64,000 nt of DNA, from NCBI GenBank assembly GCA_009829735.1, contig CM020620.1, positions 11,839,420-11,903,419 of the forward strand. The letters run 5' to 3'. The stretch is from Pyropia yezoensis. Taxonomy: Eukaryota > Rhodophyta > Bangiophyceae > Bangiales > Bangiaceae. Made by a program: the position numbers and the translations under genes. The notes beneath the pieces are model-generated. The model saw only the letters and a program-made list of their open reading frames with translations, searched no databases and was not told the DNA's origin. Positions 22,843-33,189 of the stretch are shown one piece after another (the first letter of the stretch is position 1; every line of letters begins with the position of its first letter).

Positions 22843-23697
22843 ATGTCTCGTGAGCAGGCATTTGCTGCTGCTGGAGGGTCTTCTCTCTCCACGCTGCATA
22901 CGGAGGAGGAGGACGTGTTCCAGGGGTGGCTTTCCTATATCGACCCGCCGGCAACCATGAACGCGTCGGCAACTGTGAACGCTCCGCGCTACGCGAATGA
23001 CGCCGAGTCGGTGGGGTTCTTCTCCATGCTCTCCAATACGGTCCTGCCCAACAACCAGCCCCTGGGCGTCGAGGCATCAGCCACCGCTGCCCCCGCCAAC
23101 ACGGGGGCGGCTGCTCCCACAAGCGGGCCAATGACCCGGCGTCCGAGCGACGGCAGCGGTGCCTCCCGCGCGAGTCGCAGCAGCCGTTCTGGGGGCTCGG
23201 GCGACAGCGATGGTATGGACGACGGGGTCTCCCGCGGCGAAGACCCCCTCGACGAGATGCCGCCCAGCGCCGGCGCCGCGGCCATCATTGTTGCTGTGCG
23301 GGCACACCCGCAGATGCTGGCGGCTACGGCGGGGGGGGCAACTCCTGTGGAGATCCGCATGCTTGCCCGGGAGCTGGTGGTGGCCCTCCGCGGTGGCCGT
23401 GCCCCCGACCACGTTGGCGCCCGGCCGGCGGGCATGCCGAGTGGCCGCCGCGGCTATACCTTCACGGATGACGAGAAGCGGGCGCTGCGTGTCATCCTTA
23501 ACCGCTCGGCGGCGGAGAGAAGCCGCAACCGCAAGCGCGCCCGGGTTGAGTGCCTCGAGGGGGCGCTGTCGGAAAAGGACGAAGTCATTCGGTCTCTGCA
23601 GGGCCAGGTGGCGCGCCTCTCGGGTGTCATTGCGCAGCTACAGAACGCGCTGGGGTATGGGCGGGTGGGCCCATCGGGGGGGCGGGCGTCCTTTTGA
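22843..23697 (+). CDS. bZIP transcription factor (284 aa)
   Basis: Nuclear DNA-binding protein of the basic leucine zipper family, expected to bind DNA as a dimer. The basic region spans about residues 212-234 and contains the N-x7-R signature (N220, R228, within LNRSAAERSRNRKR). It is followed at exactly the canonical x9 spacing by the zipper L238-K245-L252-L259-L266; the second heptad position is Lys, so the zipper may prefer a partner. The N-terminal 200 residues are Ala/Ser/Gly-rich with an acidic patch (DSDGMDDGVSRGEDPLDE, 121-138), a plausible activation region. The ATG is the first after a TATA-like element; an upstream in-frame non-ATG extension was rejected. Single exon, stop TGA. 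The target genes cannot be told from sequence. Confidence 0.85.
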   Translation: MSREQAFAAAGGSSLSTLHTEEEDVFQGWLSYIDPPATMNASATVNAPRYANDAESVGFFSMLSNTVLPNNQPLGVEASATAAPANTGAAAPTSGPMTRRPSDGSGASRASRSSRSGGSGDSDGMDDGVSRGEDPLDEMPPSAGAAAIIVAVRAHPQMLAATAGGATPVEIRMLARELVVALRGGRAPDHVGARPAGMPSGRRGYTFTDDEKRALRVILNRSAAERSRNRKRARVECLEGALSEKDEVIRSLQGQVARLSGVIAQLQNALGYGRVGPSGGRASF

Positions 23698-23899
23698 TGA
23701 TCGCCAGAGGCAGCTGTGATTTATTCTCATGCTTTTTTTTTGGTTGTTTTCGCATGTTGTGAGGTCGTGTGTGCATGTACAGTTTTGTTGGGGGGTAGGC
23801 GGGGGTATGTATCTGGTTGGAAGACGCGGGTTATCCTCTGAAGTACGTTTTGGAGCACGGGATAGCATAGTACAGGTTGTGGTGCAGGTCTGTCTATCC

Positions 23900-24990
23900 G
23901 TGAACAGTCATTGCTCCTGGCGACCCAAGGGGAAAGTGTTGGCGCATAACCATCAGATACCTAGACAAAGGTGTCCCAAAACAGAGCCGATGCATCACGG
24001 GAAGAGGAAGGCAGCTGTCATTGCAACCGTCGAGCACAGGAACGCCGAGCACGTGGACGCGTGAAAGACCCACGAGCTTGAGCCACAAGCAAGCGCCAGT
24101 GAGGCACGCAAAAGACACTGGGAGGGCTCGCACGATTGACAACAGGACGAGAGTGCGGAGAAGAAAATGGTATGTGAACACAGTAGACGAGAAAGGCGCA
24201 CGGAAGAAGCACGCACGCACGCACGTGACAAAATACGACACACCATCACACCTCAACACAACAAACACAAACATAACAGCCAGCACGTCCCAATCGGTAC
24301 CGAACGAGATGCGCCCACCGCGCGTCACAGCGCTCGCACCACACCAGGCCAACATCATGCCCACACCAAACCCAGGCACACGCGACACCTCAGAAAAAAA
24401 ATACGGGAACAGCCCCGCACCTGCCAGCAGCCCACAGGCTGTTCGCGACAACAGATCCAACCACCAGCTCGCCGGCCGCAGCGCCTCCACACACCAGATG
24501 TGGGACTTAAACAAAACACAGCACGCCGCCGACGCCAAAAACCTCGACACGGACCAGACACACTCACTCGGACACTCCAAAACACAACCGCAATCAACAG
24601 TGACAAGCGATCACAGACCGCAGCCACACGCCTTCACACACACACGAACGTCGTAAGACGAGGTCCGGCGGCACCGCGCCAGCTCGGGAATCGCGCGATA
24701 CGGCATACAACAACGCTCGACAGCAACCAGCCACAAAAGGTATCGCTCGACAGCAACCAGCCACACAGCGCCCTGACTTGATCACCCGCCAAGGAACGCC
24801 TCCCAGCAGCAAAAGCAGCAAACAGCAACAGCAACAGTAGCACAGCAGCCCCGATACACCAACTACCCGCCACAACCACCACATGGTACGCTGCGCGACC
24901 CGGGCGCAAGGTCACACATTCCGCCACAGCAACTCGCCAACCACAAAATGCCGCACACCCCAGCACCGTCGGCCCATAAGCGCACAAGCC
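23900..24990. other. Strand-asymmetric AC-rich spacer
   Basis: The plus strand is rich in A and C for about 1 kb (24100-24970) with few G/T runs. Frames on both strands here (24021-24656 plus; 23894-24580 minus) are compositional and lack domains. A near-perfect direct repeat containing gctcgacagcaaccagccac lies at about 24714-24735 and 24744-24765. It may be the 3' region of the minus-strand gene that ends at 24996. Confidence 0.4.
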
Positions 24991-24995
24991 AAGTC

Positions 24996-26144
24996 TTAGC
25001 CGCACGGGACATGGCGGCGAAGCGCAAACCGTTCCGCCACCTTACCACCGCTTCCACCAAAAGACGGCAGAGGCAACGCAGATGGGGCCGGGCTCGCAGA
25101 CTCAAACGTGCAACCCGCAAAAGCCACGGCCACCGTTCCATGGCTCACGCTCGCCGTAGAGCGCGTCTTACTGCCCCCAGAGCTCATGGGCACAGTGGGC
25201 GGTGCGCGCACCTTGGACCCCACCTTGGGCACCCCCTTAGGTGGAGACGCCTTCGGGCCCAACGCCTTGGGGCCGACTGGCTTGGACGCCACCTTGGGTG
25301 GCAACACCGCAGCAGACGACGTGAAAGTCGTTGCCGGAGCACGCGCCGCGCGGCCACCACTGGTAACCGCACGTGGCTGCGAGCGTGTCGCCCTGCTCGC
25401 ATTAGCCGCTGACCGCGCAGCGCGCGGGGGACTCGCAACCACGACTGGTGCCGCTGGCGGCGTCGTCACAGGCACAAAAGTCGCTGTCACCGCCGGGGAA
25501 GCTGACGTCATAAGCGGCGGCTCTCCGAGTACGCGAAGCGCGGGCCGCGCGCGCTGCGCCGGGCGGCTGCGGCGTGACGGCGTCGCGGAGCGCGCCGGAC
25601 CTGGGACAGACGGCGGCGGCGGCGGCGGGGGCGCACGCGCCGGAGGCGGAACCACGACAGGCTTCACCGACCAAGAGGCATGACTCGCTACAGCCTCTGA
25701 GGGCGGCACGACAGACTCTGACACAAGCGTGGCGGGTGACGCCGAGGGAGCCAAACCCGAGGCCGGTGCCGATGGGATAGTGCGGAGCACGGGAACGGAG
25801 GATGATGGTGAGAGCGCACACGTCCGAGCCGGTACTGGCACACAAGGACGAGGAAAGGAAGAAGCAGGGGCAGGAGCAGGGGCAGACGAAGAACAAGATG
25901 AGGAAGACGTGGGAGAGACAGACAAAACCGACAGGGAGTCGGACAACCCCGCCGGGAAGAGACCCCGCGTACTGGGCGGAGTGTGGGGCTCACCCGTGGC
26001 GCCCCTCAACATCGGAGGGGGCGTCGCAGTGCGACGCTGAGGGACACGGCCGTCAGTCACGTCAGAGCGCGGGGGGCTTGGGCGAGTGCCAGAGGCCAAG
26101 TGAGCGCGCATGCGCGACGGCGTCAGCAGCGTCGGGGTGGCCAT
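24996..26144 (-). CDS. Ser/Pro/Ala-rich low-complexity protein (382 aa)
   Basis: No family recognised. The start ATGGCC at 26144 has an ideal Kozak context (gcgccATGG); the open frame upstream of it looks non-coding. Composition is Ser/Pro/Ala/Thr with runs of Pro (APPPPPPPSVPG), a Ser-rich tract followed by repeated Ala-Pro, and a short repeat PVGPKALGPKASPPKGVPK near the C-terminus with scattered Lys/Arg. It looks like an intrinsically disordered protein. The other strand is also partly open, so coding status rests on the start context and length. Confidence 0.4.
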   Translation of the reverse strand: MATPTLLTPSRMRAHLASGTRPSPPRSDVTDGRVPQRRTATPPPMLRGATGEPHTPPSTRGLFPAGLSDSLSVLSVSPTSSSSCSSSAPAPAPASSFPRPCVPVPARTCALSPSSSVPVLRTIPSAPASGLAPSASPATLVSESVVPPSEAVASHASWSVKPVVVPPPARAPPPPPPPSVPGPARSATPSRRSRPAQRARPALRVLGEPPLMTSASPAVTATFVPVTTPPAAPVVVASPPRAARSAANASRATRSQPRAVTSGGRAARAPATTFTSSAAVLPPKVASKPVGPKALGPKASPPKGVPKVGSKVRAPPTVPMSSGGSKTRSTASVSHGTVAVAFAGCTFESASPAPSALPLPSFGGSGGKVAERFALRRHVPCG

Positions 26145-28124
26145 GGCGCACCTGTCGCCGCCGCAACCCCGGACGAGGGGAAGGGGGGGAACAGCCGGGG
26201 GTGAGGGGGGAGACAGAAGGGGGCGAACCGGCCGAGCCCGTCGAAGAGGAAATAAAAATCGCGGGAAACAACGGCCGGGGGCACAACAACACGGCGACCA
26301 ACACGACGGGGTGGTAGGGAAAAGAGGCACGACACGGCCGAAGGGGAAGAGGTCGAGCGGCAAGACGGCGCTAACGGCAACTAAGCGAAGGACGTAGCGA
26401 TGACGGGCGTACGAGGAACGGGGAGCACGAGCGCGGCAAAGGCTCTCGACAAGCGAGCGCACACCCCAAGATACGGCGTGCGCGGTGTCGGGGTGTGATG
26501 AGAGGGTAGAAGGGATGGGCGGATGGGAGGACGGGGGGTGGGCTGGCGTGGCTCCGACCACAAGCGCAAGCGGGCGGGGGTGCGCGTGGACAGAAGCACA
26601 CGCCGCCGCCGCGGCGGCGAGGGGGTGGGGCGCACGCACGCGCGTGGCTGTGGCGCGCCCCGGCACAGCCCTGCTGGCTCCCACCTCCCCCCCACCAGCA
26701 CACGTTTTTGCTAGGTGGCAGCGTCCGGGCCCCGGGCCCGACGTCCGTTTTGGCGTGGCCCGGCGGCGGGCCTACGCGTGGCCGTGCACGGGTTGCCCGC
26801 CCCCACGGCCACCAGCTGGTACCGTCCGCGTTGCAGAGAGACCCCTCCAGAACCTGTCCAGGAGCTCCTCCCCTGAGTGAGGGGGGGGAGGACCCCCCAC
26901 GACCGGTGTGGCTGCTGCGTGTGCGGGGCGGGGGTGGACCCCGCCCAACCCCCTCTTCGGGGGGCTCGCGTAGGTGCCCGTCGCAGCGGGGTCGTGGCAA
27001 GCTCCAGCGCACGCCCACCGACAGGCCAAGTCATTGGCTGATGCCGCCTGCCGGGTCGGGCCGCCAGCCCGCCCTCCACGCAACGGCTGGCCGGGGGGGG
27101 GGGCGGGTGTGGCCGAGATTTCCACGGGCCTGCGCAGCGCGCGAAAGGGGGAGGGGCTGGCGGGGAGAACGCCCCCTTGCGGCCGCGCAACTGTCGCTGT
27201 TGTGGAATGGCGCTGCAAGCCGCCAGGGGGAGGGGAACGCCTGACGGTGTCGTGCGGGGGAGGAGCCGGGAGGGTCTTTAAAGGAATTAATGCACACACA
27301 GGCGCCTGCTCCGCCTGTAGATGGAGATAGAGAAAGTAGCACACGCATGAGAGCAAGTAATCGGGACCCCTCCATGTTCATCGGGTGTTGTATACTTCTG
27401 TTGTACTTGGTTGATATGGGATTCGACTGACGACACCGCGCGACGACCGACTCGTGCGCGGAAGAGCCCAGCAGCTGAGCAGTGAAGCAATGCCAAAACC
27501 GTTGGCGCCGCCGGGTGCCGTCTTCTCTCTCGGCAGTCCCCCTTTTCTCATCCCCCAGGATATGACATGACACAATATGTATGTAGCAATGTGCGTCAGG
27601 AAGGTCACACTACGGCCTTCATGGGAGTTGGAAGCAACATGATGGAAGGTCACCTTCCGCGTACGCCTGCTCTGGCCTTGGGATACCACCTGCAGTGGAT
27701 AGGACGCATCGGTGCGACCGCTGCGACCGGTTAATGTTGAAACGTCCGTCCACGAGCGAGAGCACCCAGACAGGTTGCAAGTGAGCTACACTCACTTGGA
27801 CGTACGCAAGAGTAAGACGATCACGGCTGAATTAGAAGCGTCCAAGAATTGCCCCGGAGACGGCTGGTACTGCACTGAAAACCCGTTTCATTGTGCTGCT
27901 TTCCTCGCTCCACCACCTCGACCCCCACTCTCTCCCATCCCACAGACGTGGTAGTGAACACGTATGGGAAAAAAACAATAAGCTATGTGTATGCATGAGT
28001 TAAAATCAGTCAACGACCGAGCTGCTGACAACCAGCCCTCCGGGCACACCACCTTCCTCCCCCTCTCACCCATCCCCCTTCCCCCCCCCCTCCAACCTGT
28101 TCCCGATAGTCATTCCTGCTCGCC
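26145..28124. other. Intergenic, GC-rich then mixed
   Basis: 26145-27280 is GC-rich with open frames on both strands and no domain. 27290-28070 is less GC-rich and contains no long frame. I see no gene I can support. Confidence 0.4.
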
Positions 28125-28943
28125 CTATGCGCCGTAGCACAGCACCTTGCGGCCGTTGAGCGGCTGCGTCGGCCGCTCCGTCAGCACCACCGCCCCCGAG
28201 CTGAGAAGCGCGCGGCCGAGGCGAGCCAGCTGTGACTGGCTCGCCGTGATAACCTTCCGCGACATAATCCATGTGACGCCCTCGGAGCAGGGCGGGGTCG
28301 TCAGTGACCCCATGTAGTTGCAAAAGCCGCGGTCCAGCGGCAGGACGCTCGCCCACTCGGCCTTGCTGATAGGCAGCCGAGCAAAGGGCTTGGGGTCGGT
28401 ACTGATGACAGCCTTTTCGGCGCCCGCCAGCATCTTGGTGATGAGCGGCGATGGGGCGCCCACGTCAATGAGGACGCCGACGACGAGCAGCCGCCCCGAC
28501 GAGGTAGCGTGCACCAGGTGAAGCTCTCCGGGAATCACCGCGCCGTCGAGCGTGTGCTCTGCCGCTACGTGCAGGTGGAACTGCAGGAGATCATACTTGA
28601 CGCCCGACCAGAACGCCGAGCCACACCCGCTGGTCGACACGCAGTCGTACTTGAAGCCGTTTTGGACGGCCTTCGGGAGGAAGGCGGCGGTCTTTTGCGT
28701 GGCGACGCTGCGCAGGTCGCGGTTCGCCACGTTGCCGAGGGGTACCAGGTCGATAGGCGTCTGCTGTCGGCCCGAGTCGCACTTGCGCCAGGCGGTGTCA
28801 AGCTCGCCCCAGAAGGCGGGGCCCGACCGGCCATAGTATTGCCACTGGGTCGCGGCCGCCGCGGGGCCGGCGACGCCGCTCAGGGCTGCTGCCGCGAAGG
28901 CGGTGGCTGCCAGCAGCTGCCTGGCGCGCATCACAGACACCAT
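28125..28943 (-). CDS. Secreted alpha-type carbonic anhydrase (272 aa)
   Basis: Catalyses CO2 + H2O <-> HCO3- + H+; in algae, external alpha-CAs supply inorganic carbon. The start at 28943 gives an Ala-rich hydrophobic leader ending about residue 30 (GPAAA|ATQWQYYG), so the enzyme should enter the secretory pathway. The three zinc ligands are present: H123 and H125 (QFHLH) and H142 (ELHLVH), with E129/T215 (AEHT, SLTTPPC) completing the proton-relay pair. C55 and C219 match the conserved disulfide of secreted alpha-CAs. The position of the usual proton-shuttle His64 (NGH) is Phe (NGF97). The alternative start M5 would change little. Length is normal for the family. Single exon, TAG stop. A G/T-rich leader precedes it. 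Confidence 0.93.
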   Translation of the reverse strand: MVSVMRARQLLAATAFAAAALSGVAGPAAAATQWQYYGRSGPAFWGELDTAWRKCDSGRQQTPIDLVPLGNVANRDLRSVATQKTAAFLPKAVQNGFKYDCVSTSGCGSAFWSGVKYDLLQFHLHVAAEHTLDGAVIPGELHLVHATSSGRLLVVGVLIDVGAPSPLITKMLAGAEKAVISTDPKPFARLPISKAEWASVLPLDRGFCNYMGSLTTPPCSEGVTWIMSRKVITASQSQLARLGRALLSSGAVVLTERPTQPLNGRKVLCYGA

Positions 28944-31900
28944 TGCGCCCTTGACCGGGTTGTGAAGGGGGGAGGGGTGGGGTGTGGGGAGGAGGGGGGA
29001 GTAAGGGTGGTGGGGTGGATGAGTCACAGGGTTGGAATGGGAAAAGAGTGGCGTTGGGAGTGCGAGTGCTGGTGTGCTATGAGTCATTGATCGTCAGAAG
29101 GTGTACACGCGTTCGGCGGGTACCTCTTGTACACCTCCCCCGCCGTGTCGCCTCGCACCCGCCGTCCTCCGACCGCCTCTCGCCGGCCCGCCGTCCTCCG
29201 TGCGCCGCTCGCCGGCCCGCCGCCACCCATGCGCCCCACTCGCCAACCCGCCACCACCCACACGGCGAAGGCCTGTCTGCCACCCACCCAGTGCCACGGG
29301 CGTGCCAGCCGCATCCGAGTCCGAAAGGGCCAGTGCACCCCCCCCCGTGACCCTCTGCACCTCTCCTCCCCCCATCTCAGCTCGCCCCCCCCCACCACAC
29401 ATGCTTGCGCCCGCCTCCTCCGTCCTCTCGCTCATACCATTGAAGGATGATTGAGAATGGGGAGGGAGCCAACCACGGCCTGTCGAGCGACACTCCTCCC
29501 CCGTGGGGGGGGCGGCGGGGGAACTGACCGCGGGACAGCGTGTCGGCCTGCTGCAGCGGCTGCAGGGGGGTTGGCTGCGGCTGCGGCAACCCCCTGCATC
29601 TCCCATGTGCCGGCCAGGCGAACCCTCTCCGCAGGGCCTCTCACTCCACATCCGGCCCCTTCCCTCCTCGGCCACCACGAGCTCCCCGAAGGGGCATCAT
29701 CCGCCAGCCCCTCTGGCGGCCGCCCTCGCGCTCGCCCCTACCCCTGCGGGCAATGAGGCGCGGGGTCGGCACACCCGTAGGAGAGCGGGAGAGGCCGAGA
29801 CGGCGCCCACACCCCACGTCAAAGCCTCCTCCCCCTTCTCCACTGCGGAGCCACAACGTGGGTTCAGCCTCCACAAGCGCCGCCGCTCCTGCCGCCGCTC
29901 CTGTCGCCGCTCATGCCATCGCCTCGGCTGACGCCGCTACACTGCTCCCCGCTCCCCAAGCCCAGACACCACTGAGCCATGGCCGCCCCATTGCGTGAGG
30001 CGGCCGAAACCGGGGACTGTCGCAGACAATGGTAGGCGCCTTCCGTGTTGCTCCACCCCTCCCCCCCTCCCCCCGACACCCTGGCCGCTGTCCCGGCATC
30101 CCCAAAGTCGCGCGAGCAGACGCTTTCGCCACTCGTTTCCACATCCGCCACCCATGTGCATGCCGGCTGCAGAGCCAACTCGGCTGCGGATTTGCCAATG
30201 ACAATACAGATCTCGATGACAAGCTTGGGTCGGTGGCGTGGGTCGATGGCGTGGGTCTGTGAGACGTTTCGCCCTTGACGTCCTCTCCTCCAAATATTGC
30301 CCCTCCATAAATGGCCATATACACATGTACCTGTGTACTCTGACTGTATGAACATATGTACAGTGTGACTCTATTCCCACAAAAACGGTACAGACTATGT
30401 ATGTAGCACATTGACGATCAGAAGTCAAGCCTTCGACAGACTGTTGAGCAGCTGAGTCGAGACGGACCGTCTCCTCGTAGCCCAACCTGACCACCTCGAG
30501 GCAGACCACGGTTCGGTGCACGGCCGTCCCCCTCACGCGCCACCCCAGCCGCCGGAATCCTGATCCGTTCGGTTCTTCCGTGTGAGCGTTCTTATTGTCG
30601 TCCACTTCATCATGCCTCATGGCACCGACCCCGCCACCCGACGCCCTCTCCTCCTCCCAGCCCCATGTACGCCCTGCGTCCTCTCCGCTCGCTACTCCTC
30701 CCCCGCTCTTTCCGCGGGCAAATATCGCACGCAGCTTCCCACATCCGATGACCCGTGGTCAACGCGGGTGCGTAATCGGAGCTGGCAGACAAGGGGTTTC
30801 CCTGTGTCAGTAGTGTCTCAACAGTGCTTTCTGGCTATTTCTCTCTACATGAGCGTGGTACCGTCCGAATGCGCGAGCCCACAGCGAAGGCGTTGATGAT
30901 AAGGGGGGACGGGCGCCCCGCCGCCCACCCACGCCGCGTCGGACCGCGCGGCGGGCAACAATGATGGCTGCGCGCAAGCCCGTCAGACTGCTGGGTAAGC
31001 GAAAAGGGCAGGTTTGAGGAGAGGCGGTGCCTGGGAAGGCCTTGAATAGCCGCCTCGACTACCGCCCGGGGTTGAGCCGGCCAGACTGTCTGTTTCAGGC
31101 CAGGGCTGGCCGGGGTTGGTCGTAGCTAGGCGGGCTGGGCGGCGGCAAGCTCGGCGTGTGACTCGGCAGAAGGCTCGCTGTGGTTGGTCATGTGTAGCCG
31201 TCGTAGGACGCATGGGCAGTGGTGGGCTGGCTGTGGGCGTCAGTGGTGGCGCCCGCGCGCTCCGCCCCCCCCCCCCGGTAGCGTGGTGCTACTCCCCCGC
31301 CGTCAAACTCGATGGCCCCCCTCCGACATCCACCTCTTTCGAGCCACGCCGCCGGGGGCCTGCTGTCGTAGCGTCCACAGCGGACGGGAGCAAGAACGAC
31401 AGAACAGACGTGCTGACATACTTATGTACTGGAACATAGGTGGGTGTGGCGTACCACATGTCTGTGCTGCATAGTGTCAAATTTCACGCGCAACATTTGA
31501 TGGCTGCCCCCCTGCAGGATTCCCGTAAACCATTCTGAAGTAAAAGTAGGTTACGTGTAAAGATCTCTACACAGTTTGTACCTATGTCATACCACATCAT
31601 GATGACCAACATACTACATACACACATTTCGTACCCACGTCCAGGCTACGAACTGTCTTCCAGGGCTGGCGGTGCCAGCCGGGCGCCCCTCCTCTCCCCT
31701 TCCCTCTTCGAGCAGCCAGCCTCAGCCTGGAGGATCACCCTTGTTACCAAGTGTGGTAGGGGATGGCCTTGAGCCAGTCACGCGCAAAGTCGACTGCCAG
31801 GGAGATCACTTCCGACACCCCCCCCCCCGGCACGTCTCCGAGGAACAGCAGGGTTCTCTGCGAGAAATTCCAGTCAGCTCGGGCGACCTCCCCTCCTCAC

Positions 31901-33189
31901 GCGAACCCTCACCCTCCGTCGGGGAGCCTACGATGCAGGCGTGCCAGCTCGTCGCTACTGTGACAGTTGGGGGAGGGGCAGCACAGCAGAGGTGGCCGCT
32001 GTGGCGGCGCCCACCCGTACCAGAGGCTTAACCAGCAGGGCTGCGGGCGGGGCGACATTCAAACAGATGCCCCTCTCCTCCCGTTGGGGCCGACAGCACC
32101 TTTATGGAGAGCTCTGAAAGGCGCCTGTCCAGACGAGACGACCAGGTAGAGTCTCCACAGCCACACTTGTGGCCAGGTTTCCATTGACGGTGGAGATTCG
32201 TTGACCGTCCAGAATCGCCTTGCGTTTCTTCACGTCCTGGTTCCCTCCCGTTAGCCTCTCCCTCTGCCCCACATTACCAGTCTCCTACCCACGCCGGGCC
32301 TGTGCCACATTGCCAGTCTCCTACCCACGCCGGGCCTGTGCCGTGTGCGCTGTCAGATGGACGAAAGGCGGTCCTTGCACGAACATGCTGCAGGGGAGGG
32401 CACTTTTCCATTACGGATAGCCCCAGATCTGCATCGAATCACCTTCGCTCAAACGGTCGTGGGCGCGCCGCCATCTCCAGCCTCCACGTGGCACCTTCCC
32501 AGCGTTGTCATGGCGGGCCACGCTACATTACAGTCTTTCTCCATTGTTGGGCACCCTTTGTGGCGACCGTAAGCCCAAGGATTGTAACTATATTCCGCCC
32601 TCTGATTGGTCGGTGACAACGATCGAATGCTGACACATGCGTTGATCGCACCGTAGAGGTCGGTCGACCTGCATTGGTTACTAGACACCGTGCCCAAGAA
32701 AGGATGTCACAGCAATAGAGAAAGACTGTACTACATACAGTACCCGTCGCACACGCACGCCCGCCAAAATGGGGGGGGGCGTGCAGCGCAACCGTAGCAT
32801 TTCAGGCGGGGAAGGCCGACGCACTCGATGACTGATGGAGCTGTGGCACACCTGGGAGCTCATGCGGTTCACGGCAACCATGCCCGAGACCAAAGCTGCG
32901 CAGGGCCACTGGACCAAAATATCCCCGTATGGGGCTTGTCAGGCATCGCAATCTCATTTTGTACCCAAGCCCCACTGGGTGGCGAGAGTGAAGTATAACT
33001 ATAACTATCGGTTAAACCCCTCCGGGAAACATCCGACTCATCCTGGGAAAGGTCCCCGGGAAAAGCCGGCGTCTAACCTACTGTACTAGGGAACGGCCGA
33101 CAAATACCCATGATTGGCTCGTCGGCGAAAAAGGGGGCGGCTGACGCACCCCGTGGTAGGTGAGAGTCACGGGCAAGATGTGCGCTGTC
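28944..33189. other. Intergenic spacer with short repeats
   Basis: 29110-29260 holds short direct repeats around cgccggcccgccgtcctccg. 29280-30300 is C-rich. 30300-30420 and 31400-31640 are AT-richer. 32269-32342 contains two tandem copies of a ~35-bp unit (cagtctcctacccacgccgg...). Open frames are short and unconvincing. I see no gene I can support. Confidence 0.4.
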
